This document shows, piece after piece, positions 29,465 through 37,890 of a stretch of 56,482 bases of DNA; within the stretch, counting starts at the first letter, position 1; every line of letters begins with the position of its first letter. A program made the translations under genes and the position numbers. The DNA comes from an uncultured Kiritimatiellota bacterium. GTDB taxonomy: Bacteria > Verrucomicrobiota > Kiritimatiellia > RFP12 > UBA1067. Where the stretch lies: positions 1-56,482 of the forward strand of contig CAKURH010000006.1 in the NCBI GenBank assembly GCA_934675625.1. The letters run 5' to 3'. The notes under the pieces were generated by a model that did no database searches, was not told the origin of the DNA, and was given only the letters and a program-made list of their open reading frames with translations.

Positions 29465-32400
29465 ATGACGAACTTCAAAATGATTGTCGCGTGCAGTGCG
29501 GCGTTGGCAATGTCGGTTACCTCGTTGAGCGCGTCGGCGCAAGACGACCTTGACGATCTGCTCAAGGATCTTGAGGGCGAGGCCGCGAAGCCCGCCGCTC
29601 AGGCGGAGGCAGCGGTCGAAGCCCCGGCGCCTGAAGCGCCCAAGGCCGAAGCGCCGGTGGCGAAGGAAGCCGCATCGGCTGTCGAAGAGGCGAAGGCCGA
29701 AGCGCCCAAGGCCGAATCTGCGGCTGATGAGGCCCCTGCGTTGAAGACGGTTGCGGCTGATGCGGCCGATGAGCCGAAGGCGCAAGAGGCCGAAGCGTCC
29801 GCCTCGGCCAAGGTCGATGACGTCTTGAGCCTTCTCGACCAGCTGGCCGAAGAGGCGCCGAAGACGGCGCCTGCCGCGAAGGAGGCTGCGCCGGCGGGCG
29901 CGGCATCGGCGGTTGCCGCAAAGCCGGCGGTCGAGGCCGCGTCTGCGAAGCCGAAGGCGGTTCGCCCTGACGAGGAGCTGCTCGTGAACATCGCGACGAC
30001 GGAGCGTCTTCGCCGCGATTCGCTCGATGCGCAGGCGAAGCGCGAGATCCTCTCGGCGCGCGCGAGCATGGAGGCGAAGGAGTTCACCGAGGCCGTCCGC
30101 CACTATGGCCTCGCGACGAAGCTGCTGAACGACAGCCCCGCGTCGAAGGCGTTGCGCAAGGAGTGCGATCAGGGCATCGCCGAGGGCCTGTATCGTGCCG
30201 CGCTGCAGGAAGACGAGATCGGCCGTCGCGCGCGTGCCGTCGAGCTGATGGAGAAGGCGTTGGAGATGCGCCACCCGAAGGCGCGTCGTGCGTTGGAGAA
30301 GTGGACGACGCAGAGCACCGTCGACGTGGCGAAGACCGATTTTACGGAGGCTTCCCAGCGTCGCAACGAAGAGGACTACAAGACTGACCGCGAGGGCATT
30401 CGCCGTCACCTGCGCCGTTCGCGCCAGTATCTGGCGTTGCGTGACATGGCGCGTGCGCTCGACGAGTGCGAAGTCGTCCTGAAGGCCGACCCGTATAACC
30501 AGGAGGCGATTCGCCTGCGCAAGGCGATTCAGGGCAAGCGCCAGACGATTCTGGAGCAGGAGCGCAAGGCGGCGCGCGACGGCATGATTGCCGATGTCGA
30601 CGAGGCGTGGCGGCCCGTCTACGCCGTCAACGCCGCGCAGCTGTCCGAGACGGCGTCCGAGACCGTCAAGTCCCAGGCGGGCGAGGATCCCGAGCGCACG
30701 CAGGAGCAGGACATCGAGAAGCGCATGCGCGAGATGCGTCTGCCGACGATTGAGTTCAAGCCGCCGGCGACGATCATCGAGGCCGTCGAGTTCTTCCGCA
30801 CGGCGTCGCGCGACTACGACCGTCCCGACATCCCGATTGAGAAGCGCGGCTTCAACTTCGTGCTGCGCACCCCCGTCGGGGCCATCAAGCAGCAGGCGGC
30901 GGCGGAAGAGTCGTCGGACGACTTCTCGTCCAATGCGTCGGATGATGCCGAGGCGTCGGCGAACGGGTTGCCGCCGATTCCGAAGATCACGGCGAGCGAC
31001 ATCACGTTCTACGATGCCTTGAAGCTCGTCTGCGATTCGGTCGACTACAAGTTCATCGTCCGAGGCCCGATCGTCATGGTCATGCAGAAGGACATGTCGA
31101 CCGCCGAGCTCCTCTCGCGCAAGTACAACGTGCCGGAGGCGTTCGTCGAGCGCGTCAACTCCGCGTCCGAGGAAATGAAGGAGATGGGCGGCTTCGGTTC
31201 GGCCAACCGTCAGGCGAAAAAGGCGTCGGACGAAGAGGGCGAGGGCGAAGGCCGCGACTGGAAGGCGTTCTTCGAGGAAATGGGCGTCAAGTGGCCGGAA
31301 GGCTCGTCGATCAAGCACATCAAGGCCCTCGGCAAGCTCTACGTCCGCAACACGCGCGAGAACCTCGCGGAATTCGAGAAGGTTCTTGACGAGCTCGGCG
31401 GCCAGCCGCAGCTCATCGAGATTGAGACGCGCTTCGTCGAAGTCTCGCAGGAAGACCTCAACTCGCTCGGTTTCGAGTGGATCTTGAACAACAACTTGGC
31501 GCTGAATGACCGTTTCGGTCTCGGCAAGGCCTTGGGGTTGGGCAAAGCCGATTATCTCTCGGAAAGCACAGCGGCCGAGACCATCACGTTGCCGGATCGC
31601 ACCATCACGCGGACGGAAGGTGGCGTGACGGTTACCGAGACGATTGCGGGCGGTACGCGCACCTTGACGCCGGGCAGCTCGACGGTGGCCTATCGTCAGG
31701 GTGGAACGAAGCGCAACATCGGACTTGACGCGTTTGGCGGCTCGTCCGACTACCAGAACGGCAACCGTTATCTCTCGACGGTCGGCAACCATGTTTCGGG
31801 CGAGTCGGCGTCGAACAACGACCAGTTCATGCGGGTGAATGCGTTCCTTGGTCAGGCCGACCTCTCGATGATCCTGCACATGCTCTCGCAGCGCAGCGAC
31901 ACGGATCTCCTCTCCGCGCCGAAGGTCGTCACGAAGTCGGGCGAACAGGCCATCATCAAGGTCGTCACGGAATACATCTACCCGCAGGACTACGACGTGC
32001 AGCTCCAGTCGAGCTCGTCGGGTTCGTCGGGCGGTTCGTCGGGCGGTGGCCAGTCGGCGATTCTTGCGGTCGTCGAACCTCAGAACTTCACGATGCGTGA
32101 AGTTGGCGTCATCCTCGACGTCATCCCGACCTACTCCGAGGCGAACGGCGGCACGATTGACCTGGAGCTGAAGCCGGCGGTCGTCGACGAGCCGATCTGG
32201 CACAACTACGGCATGCGCATTCCGTTCTCGGGCAACACGTCTTCGGGCGTGATGGCCGACATCGGGTCGATCTTCACGGGCATGTCGACGGCACTGGCGC
32301 AGATTGGCGCATCGCTGACGGCGGACGAGACGGCCGCGCTGGCCAAGACGGTTGTCTCGTCGGCGACGGATGCGGCGGCGAACGTTTCGACCGCCTCCTC

Positions 32401-32731
32401 CTCGACGATGACGTGGTATGACGCGCCGATGGAACAGCCGTTCTTCCATGTTCGCTCGATTGACTCGAAGGTGTCGATTACGCCGGGTTCGACGGTTGTC
32501 ATGGGCGGCCTCATCACCGAGGCGCGCAAGGCGATGGATGACAAGGTGCCGTTCTTGGGCGATCTGCCGTTCATCGGGCGTCTCTTCCGCAGCCATGCGG
32601 AGAAGACGACGAAGCGCAATCTCCTGATCTTTGTGACGGGTCGCCTGATTACGCCGTCGGGCCGTGAGCTCTCGATGAGCAGCGGTCGGGTGGACGAGGC
32701 CGAAGTCAAGCCCGCCCCCAAGGCCGAGTGA
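29465..32731 (+). CDS. PilQ/GspD-type secretin (Amuc_1098 position)
   Basis: 1088 aa. A signal peptide (~1-26) is followed by a long Ala/Glu/Pro/Lys-rich periplasmic linker (~30-170), a TPR-like helical region (~185-400), an N0/STN-like domain (~440-540: A-S-D-I-T-F-Y-D-A-L-K-L-V and F-I-V-R-G-P-I-V-M-V-M), an N1-like segment (E-I-E-T-R-F-V-E-V), and the secretin core from ~790: D-L-L-S-A-P-K-V-V-T-K-S-G, V-G-V-I-L-D-V-I-P and near residue 1027 V-P-F-L-G-D-L-P-F-I-G-R-L-F, the family signature. A Ser/Gly-rich loop (about 32010-32050) interrupts the gate region. It forms the outer-membrane pore of the pilus-like machine. Its stop overlaps the GTG start of coaE. Confidence 0.92.
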   Translation: MTNFKMIVACSAALAMSVTSLSASAQDDLDDLLKDLEGEAAKPAAQAEAAVEAPAPEAPKAEAPVAKEAASAVEEAKAEAPKAESAADEAPALKTVAADAADEPKAQEAEASASAKVDDVLSLLDQLAEEAPKTAPAAKEAAPAGAASAVAAKPAVEAASAKPKAVRPDEELLVNIATTERLRRDSLDAQAKREILSARASMEAKEFTEAVRHYGLATKLLNDSPASKALRKECDQGIAEGLYRAALQEDEIGRRARAVELMEKALEMRHPKARRALEKWTTQSTVDVAKTDFTEASQRRNEEDYKTDREGIRRHLRRSRQYLALRDMARALDECEVVLKADPYNQEAIRLRKAIQGKRQTILEQERKAARDGMIADVDEAWRPVYAVNAAQLSETASETVKSQAGEDPERTQEQDIEKRMREMRLPTIEFKPPATIIEAVEFFRTASRDYDRPDIPIEKRGFNFVLRTPVGAIKQQAAAEESSDDFSSNASDDAEASANGLPPIPKITASDITFYDALKLVCDSVDYKFIVRGPIVMVMQKDMSTAELLSRKYNVPEAFVERVNSASEEMKEMGGFGSANRQAKKASDEEGEGEGRDWKAFFEEMGVKWPEGSSIKHIKALGKLYVRNTRENLAEFEKVLDELGGQPQLIEIETRFVEVSQEDLNSLGFEWILNNNLALNDRFGLGKALGLGKADYLSESTAAETITLPDRTITRTEGGVTVTETIAGGTRTLTPGSSTVAYRQGGTKRNIGLDAFGGSSDYQNGNRYLSTVGNHVSGESASNNDQFMRVNAFLGQADLSMILHMLSQRSDTDLLSAPKVVTKSGEQAIIKVVTEYIYPQDYDVQLQSSSSGSSGGSSGGGQSAILAVVEPQNFTMREVGVILDVIPTYSEANGGTIDLELKPAVVDEPIWHNYGMRIPFSGNTSSGVMADIGSIFTGMSTALAQIGASLTADETAALAKTVVSSATDAAANVSTASSSTMTWYDAPMEQPFFHVRSIDSKVSITPGSTVVMGGLITEARKAMDDKVPFLGDLPFIGRLFRSHAEKTTKRNLLIFVTGRLITPSGRELSMSSGRVDEAEVKPAPKAE

Positions 32732-33351
32732 ACGGACAGCTGAAGATCTGTCTCACGGGAGGGATTGCCTGCGGCAAGTCCCTCCTTTCGCATTATCTGA
32801 ACGCGTTTGGCGTCGAGACGATTGATGCGGATGACATCGTTCACGAGCTGATTCCCGATCCGGCGGAGCGCAGGCGTCTCGCCGCCGAGGTCTTCGCCGA
32901 TTCCGCGAAGCGCCGCGCCCTCGAAGCGAAGCTGCATCCGCTCGTGAAGGAGCGGATTGAGGAGTTCTTTGATGCGCGGATGCCGATTGTCGTGAGGGAC
33001 ACGAGAGGCGTGAGTGACGAGCGTCCCTCCTGTCCCTCATGTCATCATTTCTCGTCCCTTCTTCGTCTTGCGATAGTCCCTCTTCTCTTCGAAGCCCACT
33101 GGGAGAAAAATTTTGATATAATATGCTGCGTTGTCTCCGAGAGGGAAACGCAGATCTCCCGGATGATGACGACGCGCGGCTACACGCGCGCAGAGGCCGA
33201 GGCCCGACTGGCGGCGCAGATGCCGGTTGCGGAGAAGGCCGCCAAATCCCACTACGTGATTCATAATGACGGTACACCCGATCAACTGAAAGAAGAAGTT
33301 AGAAAGTTCCTGACATGGCTGAAGAACTTGACGTATTTGCGGGGGCGATGA
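32728..33351 (+). CDS. coaE: Dephospho-CoA kinase
   Basis: Last step of CoA synthesis: ATP-dependent phosphorylation of dephospho-CoA. 207 aa; P-loop G-G-I-A-C-G-K-S at the N-terminus, D-A-D-D-I-V-H, L-E-A-K-L-H-P and P-L-L-F-E-A are family motifs in order. GTG start 32728 overlaps the secretin stop. Two oddities: the usual ~18 residues after D-A-D-x-x-V-H-E are missing, while about 22 extra residues (V-R-D-T-R-G-V-S-D-E-R-P-S-C-P-S-C-H-H-F) sit just before the conserved I-V-P-L-L-F-E-A strand, encoded by a palindromic GTCCCTC-rich element (32992-33040). Whether activity is kept is unknown; motifs are intact. Confidence 0.9.
   Translation: MNGQLKICLTGGIACGKSLLSHYLNAFGVETIDADDIVHELIPDPAERRRLAAEVFADSAKRRALEAKLHPLVKERIEEFFDARMPIVVRDTRGVSDERPSCPSCHHFSSLLRLAIVPLLFEAHWEKNFDIICCVVSERETQISRMMTTRGYTRAEAEARLAAQMPVAEKAAKSHYVIHNDGTPDQLKEEVRKFLTWLKNLTYLRGR
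32992..33040 (+). repeat. Palindromic GTCCCTC element inside coaE
   Basis: GTGAGGGACA (32992-33001) pairs with TGTCCCTCAT (33031-33040; one G-U pair), loop 29 nt, translated in frame. The GTCCCTCAYGTC core also appears in the recA leader near 42823-42834. Confidence 0.55.
33111..33122 (+). promoter_or_regulatory. Candidate internal -10 box within coaE, upstream of rho
   Basis: TTTTGATATAAT (TATAAT at 33117-33122) matches the wording of the rRNA promoter (TTTTGATATACTATGC) and continues ATGC. It has no good -35. It could give rho-uvrA transcription independent of the pilus operon. Confidence 0.35.
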
Positions 33352-34901
33352 AGGCCGCCGCCAAGCCGCAGCAGAATCAGGGCAACGGCAACAAGCCGAA
33401 CGGCAACGCCGCGCCCGCGCAGAACCAGAATCCGCCGAAGAAGAAGTTCTTCGGCAAGAATCGCGGCAACTTCAATCGCGGCGGAAACAACGGCGGCGCA
33501 CGGGCGAACAACTCGCCCATTCGCGGCGCGAACGGCGAGGAGTCGGTGAACCCGCTCCTCAACGCGCCGTTGCCGACAGAGGCGAAGGCGGCCGAGCCTG
33601 CGCCGGCGAATCCGCACCGCAACCCGGAGATGCCCGAATATCGCCTCGCCGACATCCAGACGTGGCCCGCGCCGGTCATCGTCGAGCGCATGATGCCGGG
33701 GGCCGACCCGGAGGAGCTCGGCACCTACCGCAAGCACGAGCTCATCTTCGCGGCGATTCGCCAGTACCTCCAGCAGGGCGGCGCGGTGCTCGCGTCGGGC
33801 TGCTTGGAGATTGTGCGCGAGGGCCACGGCTTTCTGCGGTCGGCGAAGAACAACTTCCTCGCCTGCCCGGAGGACGTGTTCGTCACGCAGCAGCAGATTC
33901 GCCGCCACGCGCTCCGCACGGGCGACCTGATCGAGGGCCCGATCCGCGATCCGCGCGACAAGGATCGCTTCTTCTGCCTCGGCAACGTCCAGACGGTGAA
34001 CGGCAAGGAGCCGTCCGTCGCCGCGCGCGTCATCCACTTCGAGAACCTGACGGCGACCTTCCCGACGCGGCGCATTCTGCTGGAGACCGATCCGAAGGAG
34101 TTCTCGACGCGCGTCATCGACCTCTTCACTCCGATTGGCTTCGGCCAGCGCGGCCTCATCATCGCACCGCCGCGCGTCGGCAAGACCGTCCTTCTGCAGA
34201 AGATGGCGAACGCGATCTCGAAGAACTATCCGGAGGCGATTCTCATCATCCTCCTCATCGACGAGCGTCCCGAGGAAGTGACGGACATGCAGCGCAACAC
34301 GAAGGCGATGGTCTTGTCCTCGACGTTCGACGAGGAGCCGCAGCACCACGTCAACGTGACGGAGATGGTGCTGGAGTTCTCGAAGCGCCAGGTCGAGAAC
34401 GGCAAGGACGTCATCATCCTCATGGACTCAATCACGCGCATGGCGCGCGCCTACAACACGGTTCAGCCGCATTCCGGCAAGATCCTGACGGGCGGCGTGG
34501 ACGCGCTCGCGATGCACCGTCCGAAGCGCTTCTTTGGCGCGGCGCGCAACATTGAGGGCGGCGGGTCGCTCACGATCATCGCGACGGGCCTCGTGGATAC
34601 GGGCTCGCGCATGGACGAGGTGATCTTTGAGGAGTTCAAGGGCACGGGCAACATGGAGATCGTGCTGGATCGCGGCCTTGCGGACAAGCGCATCTACCCG
34701 GCGATTGACATCGAGAAGTCGGGCACGCGCAAGGAAGATCTGCTCCTGGATCCGATGGAGCTGGAGAAGACGTGGGGCATGCGGCGCATCCTCGCGTCGG
34801 CGGGCCCCGAATCGGCGATGAAGTCGGTCTTGAATTCGCTGAAGAAGACGAAGTCGAACCCGGAGTTTCTGCTCGCGCTCGACGTCAACAAGAACCTGTG
34901 A
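33315..34901 (+). CDS. rho: Transcription termination factor Rho with disordered N-terminal extension
   Basis: RNA-dependent hexameric ATPase that ends transcription. From ~residue 115 the protein follows standard Rho: helical N-domain, RNA-binding cold-shock-like domain (G-F-L-R-S-A, R-R-H-A-L-R-T-G-D), Walker A A-P-P-R-V-G-K-T (~284-291; the common form is A-P-P-K-A-G-K-T), L-I-D-E-R-P-E-E-V-T-D-M-Q-R, and the Q/R-loop region with G-G-V-D-A-L-A-M-H-R-P-K-R-F-F-G-A-A-R. The first ~110 residues are Asn/Gly/Pro/Arg-rich and likely disordered; total length is 528 versus about 420. ATG 33315 overlaps coaE by 37 nt; an alternative ATG at 33348 makes an ATGA with the coaE stop. Few hairpin terminators are visible in the window, consistent with heavy Rho use. 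Confidence 0.96.
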   Translation: MAEELDVFAGAMKAAAKPQQNQGNGNKPNGNAAPAQNQNPPKKKFFGKNRGNFNRGGNNGGARANNSPIRGANGEESVNPLLNAPLPTEAKAAEPAPANPHRNPEMPEYRLADIQTWPAPVIVERMMPGADPEELGTYRKHELIFAAIRQYLQQGGAVLASGCLEIVREGHGFLRSAKNNFLACPEDVFVTQQQIRRHALRTGDLIEGPIRDPRDKDRFFCLGNVQTVNGKEPSVAARVIHFENLTATFPTRRILLETDPKEFSTRVIDLFTPIGFGQRGLIIAPPRVGKTVLLQKMANAISKNYPEAILIILLIDERPEEVTDMQRNTKAMVLSSTFDEEPQHHVNVTEMVLEFSKRQVENGKDVIILMDSITRMARAYNTVQPHSGKILTGGVDALAMHRPKRFFGAARNIEGGGSLTIIATGLVDTGSRMDEVIFEEFKGTGNMEIVLDRGLADKRIYPAIDIEKSGTRKEDLLLDPMELEKTWGMRRILASAGPESAMKSVLNSLKKTKSNPEFLLALDVNKNL

Positions 34902-34903
34902 CG

Positions 34904-37828
34904 ATGGACATCACGATCAAGAATGCCAAAGTGCACAACTTGCGGGGGATCGACGTCACGATCCCCCGCAACTCCCTGACGGTCGTCACCGGCCTCTCCG
35001 GGAGCGGCAAGTCGTCCCTTGCATTCGACACGCTCTACGCCGAAGGCCAGCGCCGCTACGTCGAGTCGCTCTCTGCCTACGCGCGGCAGTTCCTTGACCG
35101 CATGGAGAAGCCGGACGTCGAGAAGATCGAGGGCCTGTCCCCGGCGATTTCCATCGAACAGCACACGACAAGCGGCAATCCGCGCTCCATTGTCGCGACC
35201 GTCACGGAGATTCACGACTACTTGCGCATCCTTTATGGTTCGGTCGCGACGCCGCACTGTCCGAAATGCGGCAAGCCCGTCACCCGCCAGTCCGCCGAGC
35301 AGATTGTTGATGCGATTCTCACTCTTCCCAACGGCTCTCCGTGCCTCCCAGCCTCCGGTTCCTCCGTGTTAAGCGCCGCAGGCCCGAAACTCAAGATCCT
35401 CCTGCTTGCCCCTGTCGTGAAAGGCCAGAAAGGGCGGCATGAGGAGACCTTCGCGACGCTGAAGCGCAATGGCTTTGCGCGTGTGCGTGTCGATGGCGTG
35501 ACGTACCTGCTTGAAGAGGTGCCGGAGCTCGACAAGAAGAAGGCCCACAACATCGATGTCGTCATCGACCGCCTCGTCTTGCCCTGTGACCGCACGCGCC
35601 TCACCGACTCGGTCGAACTCGCCCTGAAAACAGGTAAGGGGATTCTGAAAGTTGAGGTGTTAAGCGCCGCAGGCCAAGGCTCCTCAGGCCCAGAGCGTAA
35701 GGCCGATTCAACCATCCTCACCTTCTCCGAGCTCAACGCCTGCGTGGACTGCGGGCTTTCCTTCGACGAGCTGAAGCCGCGCTCGTTCTCGTTCAACTCG
35801 CCGTTTGGCGCCTGCCCGACGTGCGGTGGCCTCGGCCAGCTCTACTACTTCGACGAAGACCTGATTGTGCCGGACAAGACGCTGCCCCTGCGCGAGTGCA
35901 TCCACCCGTGGCGGCGCGCGGGACACAACGCGATCATGTACTACAACGCGCTCTTGGAGGAGATCGCGAAGCAGTACAAGGTGAGCCTGTCGACGCCGTA
36001 TGAGAAGCTGCCGGCGAAGTTCCGCCACGACCTGATGCACGGCTTCAAGGAAGACCTCGTGTTGCCGTGGCGCTCGGTGGATCGTCCGTTTGAGGGCGTT
36101 CTGGCCGTGCTGAAGAAGCGGCTCGACGAAGCCGAAGACGACGAGACGCGCACGAAATACGAGGCTTACCAAAGCTACCGGGTCTGTCCCGCGTGTCATG
36201 GCGCGCGGTTGAACGAGTTCGCGCGCGCGGCGACGATTGCCGGCAAGACCCTGAGCGAAGTCATGGCCCTGCCCGTCGGCGAGGCCAAGGCGTTCTTTTC
36301 TTCACTCTCTTCTCCGTGCCTCCACGCCTCCGATTCCTCCGTGTTCAGCGAAAGCAAGTCGAAGCTTGCCGCTCTGCGTGACATTCTCGCCGAGATTACG
36401 CGTCGGTTGCAGTTCCTGCTCGACGTGGGGCTCGACTACCTGACGCTCGACCGCGCATCGGCGACGCTGTCCGGCGGCGAGATGCAGCGCATCCGCCTCG
36501 CGACGCAGATTGGCTCCGGCCTGACGGGCGTTCTCTATGTTCTTGACGAGCCGACGATCGGTCTGCATCCGCGCGACAACGAGCGGCTGATCGCGACGCT
36601 GAAGGGCTTGCGCGACCGTGGGAACACGGTCGTCATCGTCGAACACGACGAGGAGATGATGCGCGCGGCGGACTGGATCATCGACCTCGGCCCCGGCGCG
36701 GGACGCGAGGGCGGCGAGGTCATGTACCAAGGCGACTTCAAGGGGCTTCTGAAGGCGAAGAGCCTGACGGGCGAGTATTTGCGCGGCGCGCGCCGCGTTG
36801 CGCGCGACAAGAGCGACAGTCAAGAAAAGAAAGCCCCTTTCTCAAAAGGCCCCTTCCTGACCCTCTCCGGCGCGGCCTCGCACAACCTCCAGAACATCAC
36901 CGTCCACATCCCGGTCGGGGCGTTCACGGTCGTGACGGGCGTGTCCGGCTCCGGCAAGTCGACGCTGATCGACGAGACGCTGAAGCGTGCGCTGATGCGG
37001 CACTTCTACGGCGCGAAGGCCGTGCCGGGCAAGTATCGCAAGCTGACGGGTCTCGAACACTTCGACAAGGTGATCGAGATCGACCAGTCGCCGATCGGCC
37101 GCACCCCGCGCTCGAATCCGGCGACCTACGTCGGCTTCTTCTCGGAGATCCGCGAGCTGTTCGCGCAGACCGAGGCCGCCAAGGCGCGCGGCTACACGGC
37201 GGGGCGCTTCTCGTTCAACGTGAAGGGCGGACGTTGCGAAGTCTGCGGCGGCGACGGCGTGCAGAAGCTGGAGATGAGCTTTTTGCCCGACGTCTACGTG
37301 ACGTGTGAGCAGTGCGGCGGCAAGCGGTTCAACGCCGAGACGCTGGAGGTGACTTACGGCGGCAAGAACGTCGCGGACGTCTTGGCGATGACGGTTGCCG
37401 AGGCGTATGAGTTCTTTGCGAAGGTGCCGTCCCTCGCGCGCAAGATGAAGACGCTCGTTGACGTCGGCCTCGGCTACATCCAGCTCGGACAGTCCGCGAC
37501 GACGCTTTCGGGCGGCGAGGCCCAGCGCATCAAGCTCGCGACGGAGCTCTCGCGCCGCTCGACAGGCAAGACGCTCTACCTCCTCGACGAGCCGACGACG
37601 GGGCTGCACTTCGACGACGTGGCGAAGCTGATGAAGATCCTCTTGGCCCTGCGCGACCAGGGCAACACGGTGGTCGTCATCGAGCACAACACGGACGTGA
37701 TGAAGTGTGCGGACTGGATCATCGACCTGGGGCCGGGCGGCGGCGACAAGGGCGGTCGCCTCGTCTGCGAGGGGCCTGTCCCCACGATCCGCGCCTGCGC
37801 CGAATCCGTCACGGGCAAGTTCCTCTGA
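34904..37828 (+). CDS. uvrA: Excinuclease ABC subunit A with in-frame repeat insertions
   Basis: DNA-damage sensor of nucleotide excision repair; dimeric ABC ATPase working with UvrB/C. 974 aa from ATG 34904 (two nt after the rho stop), somewhat longer than the ~940-aa norm. Walker A G-L-S-G-S-G-K-S (~30-37) and G-V-S-G-S-G-K-S (~679), two LSGGE signatures, zinc-finger pairs (C-P-K-C, C-V-D-C and C-P-T-C, C-P-A-C, C-E-V-C and C-E-Q-C) and C-terminal V-V-I-E-H-N all present. Three short segments do not belong to the family: S-P-C-L-P-A-S-G-S-S-V-L-S-A-A-G (~145-160), V-L-S-A-A-G with flanking residues (~252-263) and S-P-C-L-H-A-S-D-S-S-V-F-S (~471-483). Each is encoded by a copy of one DNA repeat, in the same reading frame. 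Confidence 0.97.
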   Translation: MDITIKNAKVHNLRGIDVTIPRNSLTVVTGLSGSGKSSLAFDTLYAEGQRRYVESLSAYARQFLDRMEKPDVEKIEGLSPAISIEQHTTSGNPRSIVATVTEIHDYLRILYGSVATPHCPKCGKPVTRQSAEQIVDAILTLPNGSPCLPASGSSVLSAAGPKLKILLLAPVVKGQKGRHEETFATLKRNGFARVRVDGVTYLLEEVPELDKKKAHNIDVVIDRLVLPCDRTRLTDSVELALKTGKGILKVEVLSAAGQGSSGPERKADSTILTFSELNACVDCGLSFDELKPRSFSFNSPFGACPTCGGLGQLYYFDEDLIVPDKTLPLRECIHPWRRAGHNAIMYYNALLEEIAKQYKVSLSTPYEKLPAKFRHDLMHGFKEDLVLPWRSVDRPFEGVLAVLKKRLDEAEDDETRTKYEAYQSYRVCPACHGARLNEFARAATIAGKTLSEVMALPVGEAKAFFSSLSSPCLHASDSSVFSESKSKLAALRDILAEITRRLQFLLDVGLDYLTLDRASATLSGGEMQRIRLATQIGSGLTGVLYVLDEPTIGLHPRDNERLIATLKGLRDRGNTVVIVEHDEEMMRAADWIIDLGPGAGREGGEVMYQGDFKGLLKAKSLTGEYLRGARRVARDKSDSQEKKAPFSKGPFLTLSGAASHNLQNITVHIPVGAFTVVTGVSGSGKSTLIDETLKRALMRHFYGAKAVPGKYRKLTGLEHFDKVIEIDQSPIGRTPRSNPATYVGFFSEIRELFAQTEAAKARGYTAGRFSFNVKGGRCEVCGGDGVQKLEMSFLPDVYVTCEQCGGKRFNAETLEVTYGGKNVADVLAMTVAEAYEFFAKVPSLARKMKTLVDVGLGYIQLGQSATTLSGGEAQRIKLATELSRRSTGKTLYLLDEPTTGLHFDDVAKLMKILLALRDQGNTVVVIEHNTDVMKCADWIIDLGPGGGDKGGRLVCEGPVPTIRACAESVTGKFL
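35336..35383 (+). repeat. CTCCGTG-type repeat inside uvrA, copy 1
   Basis: The 48-nt copy holds CCTCC-type units and ends CCGTGTTAAGCGCCGCAGGC (35364-35383), identical to the intergenic copy before pta. It is translated as S-P-C-L-P-A-S-G-S-S-V-L-S-A-A-G, just before the conserved L-L-L-A-P-V-V strand. Confidence 0.8.
35657..35674 (+). repeat. CTCCGTG-type repeat inside uvrA, short copy 2
   Basis: GTGTTAAGCGCCGCAGGC (18 nt) is identical to the 3' end of the other copies and is read in the same frame (V-L-S-A-A-G). It lies in the loop before the second zinc-binding cysteine pair C-V-D-C. Confidence 0.75.
36311..36350 (+). repeat. CTCCGTG-type repeat inside uvrA, copy 3
   Basis: This 40-nt copy differs from the 5' part of copy 1 at about four positions and is read in the same frame (S-P-C-L-H-A-S-D-S-S-V-F-S). 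It adds about 13 residues between the F-F of the domain and the D-I-L-A-E-I helix that normally follows. Confidence 0.78.
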
Positions 37829-37850
37829 CGTGTCGGCGGCAACCACGGAT

Positions 37851-37862
37851 TTTTGGTATAAT
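37851..37862 (+). promoter_or_regulatory. Promoter of the C10 protease gene
   Basis: TATAAT at 37857-37862 in GATTTTTGGTATAATTCGG, almost the same as the promoter at 8161-8178. The -35 region is weak. AGGAG (37879-37883) then sits 7 nt before ATG 37891. Confidence 0.6.
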
Positions 37863-37890
37863 TCGGATTGTTTTGAATAGGAGAATGTCC

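Noticed and set aside
36820..36870. Repeat-like AAGCCCCTTT / AAAAGGCCCC in the uvrA linker as a fourth insertion
   Set aside because: The linker between UvrA halves is naturally variable, and the sequence does not match the other copies.
37705..37890. Upstream extension of the C10 protease frame into uvrA
   Set aside because: The signal peptide and AGGAG site place the start at 37891; the extension overlaps uvrA.
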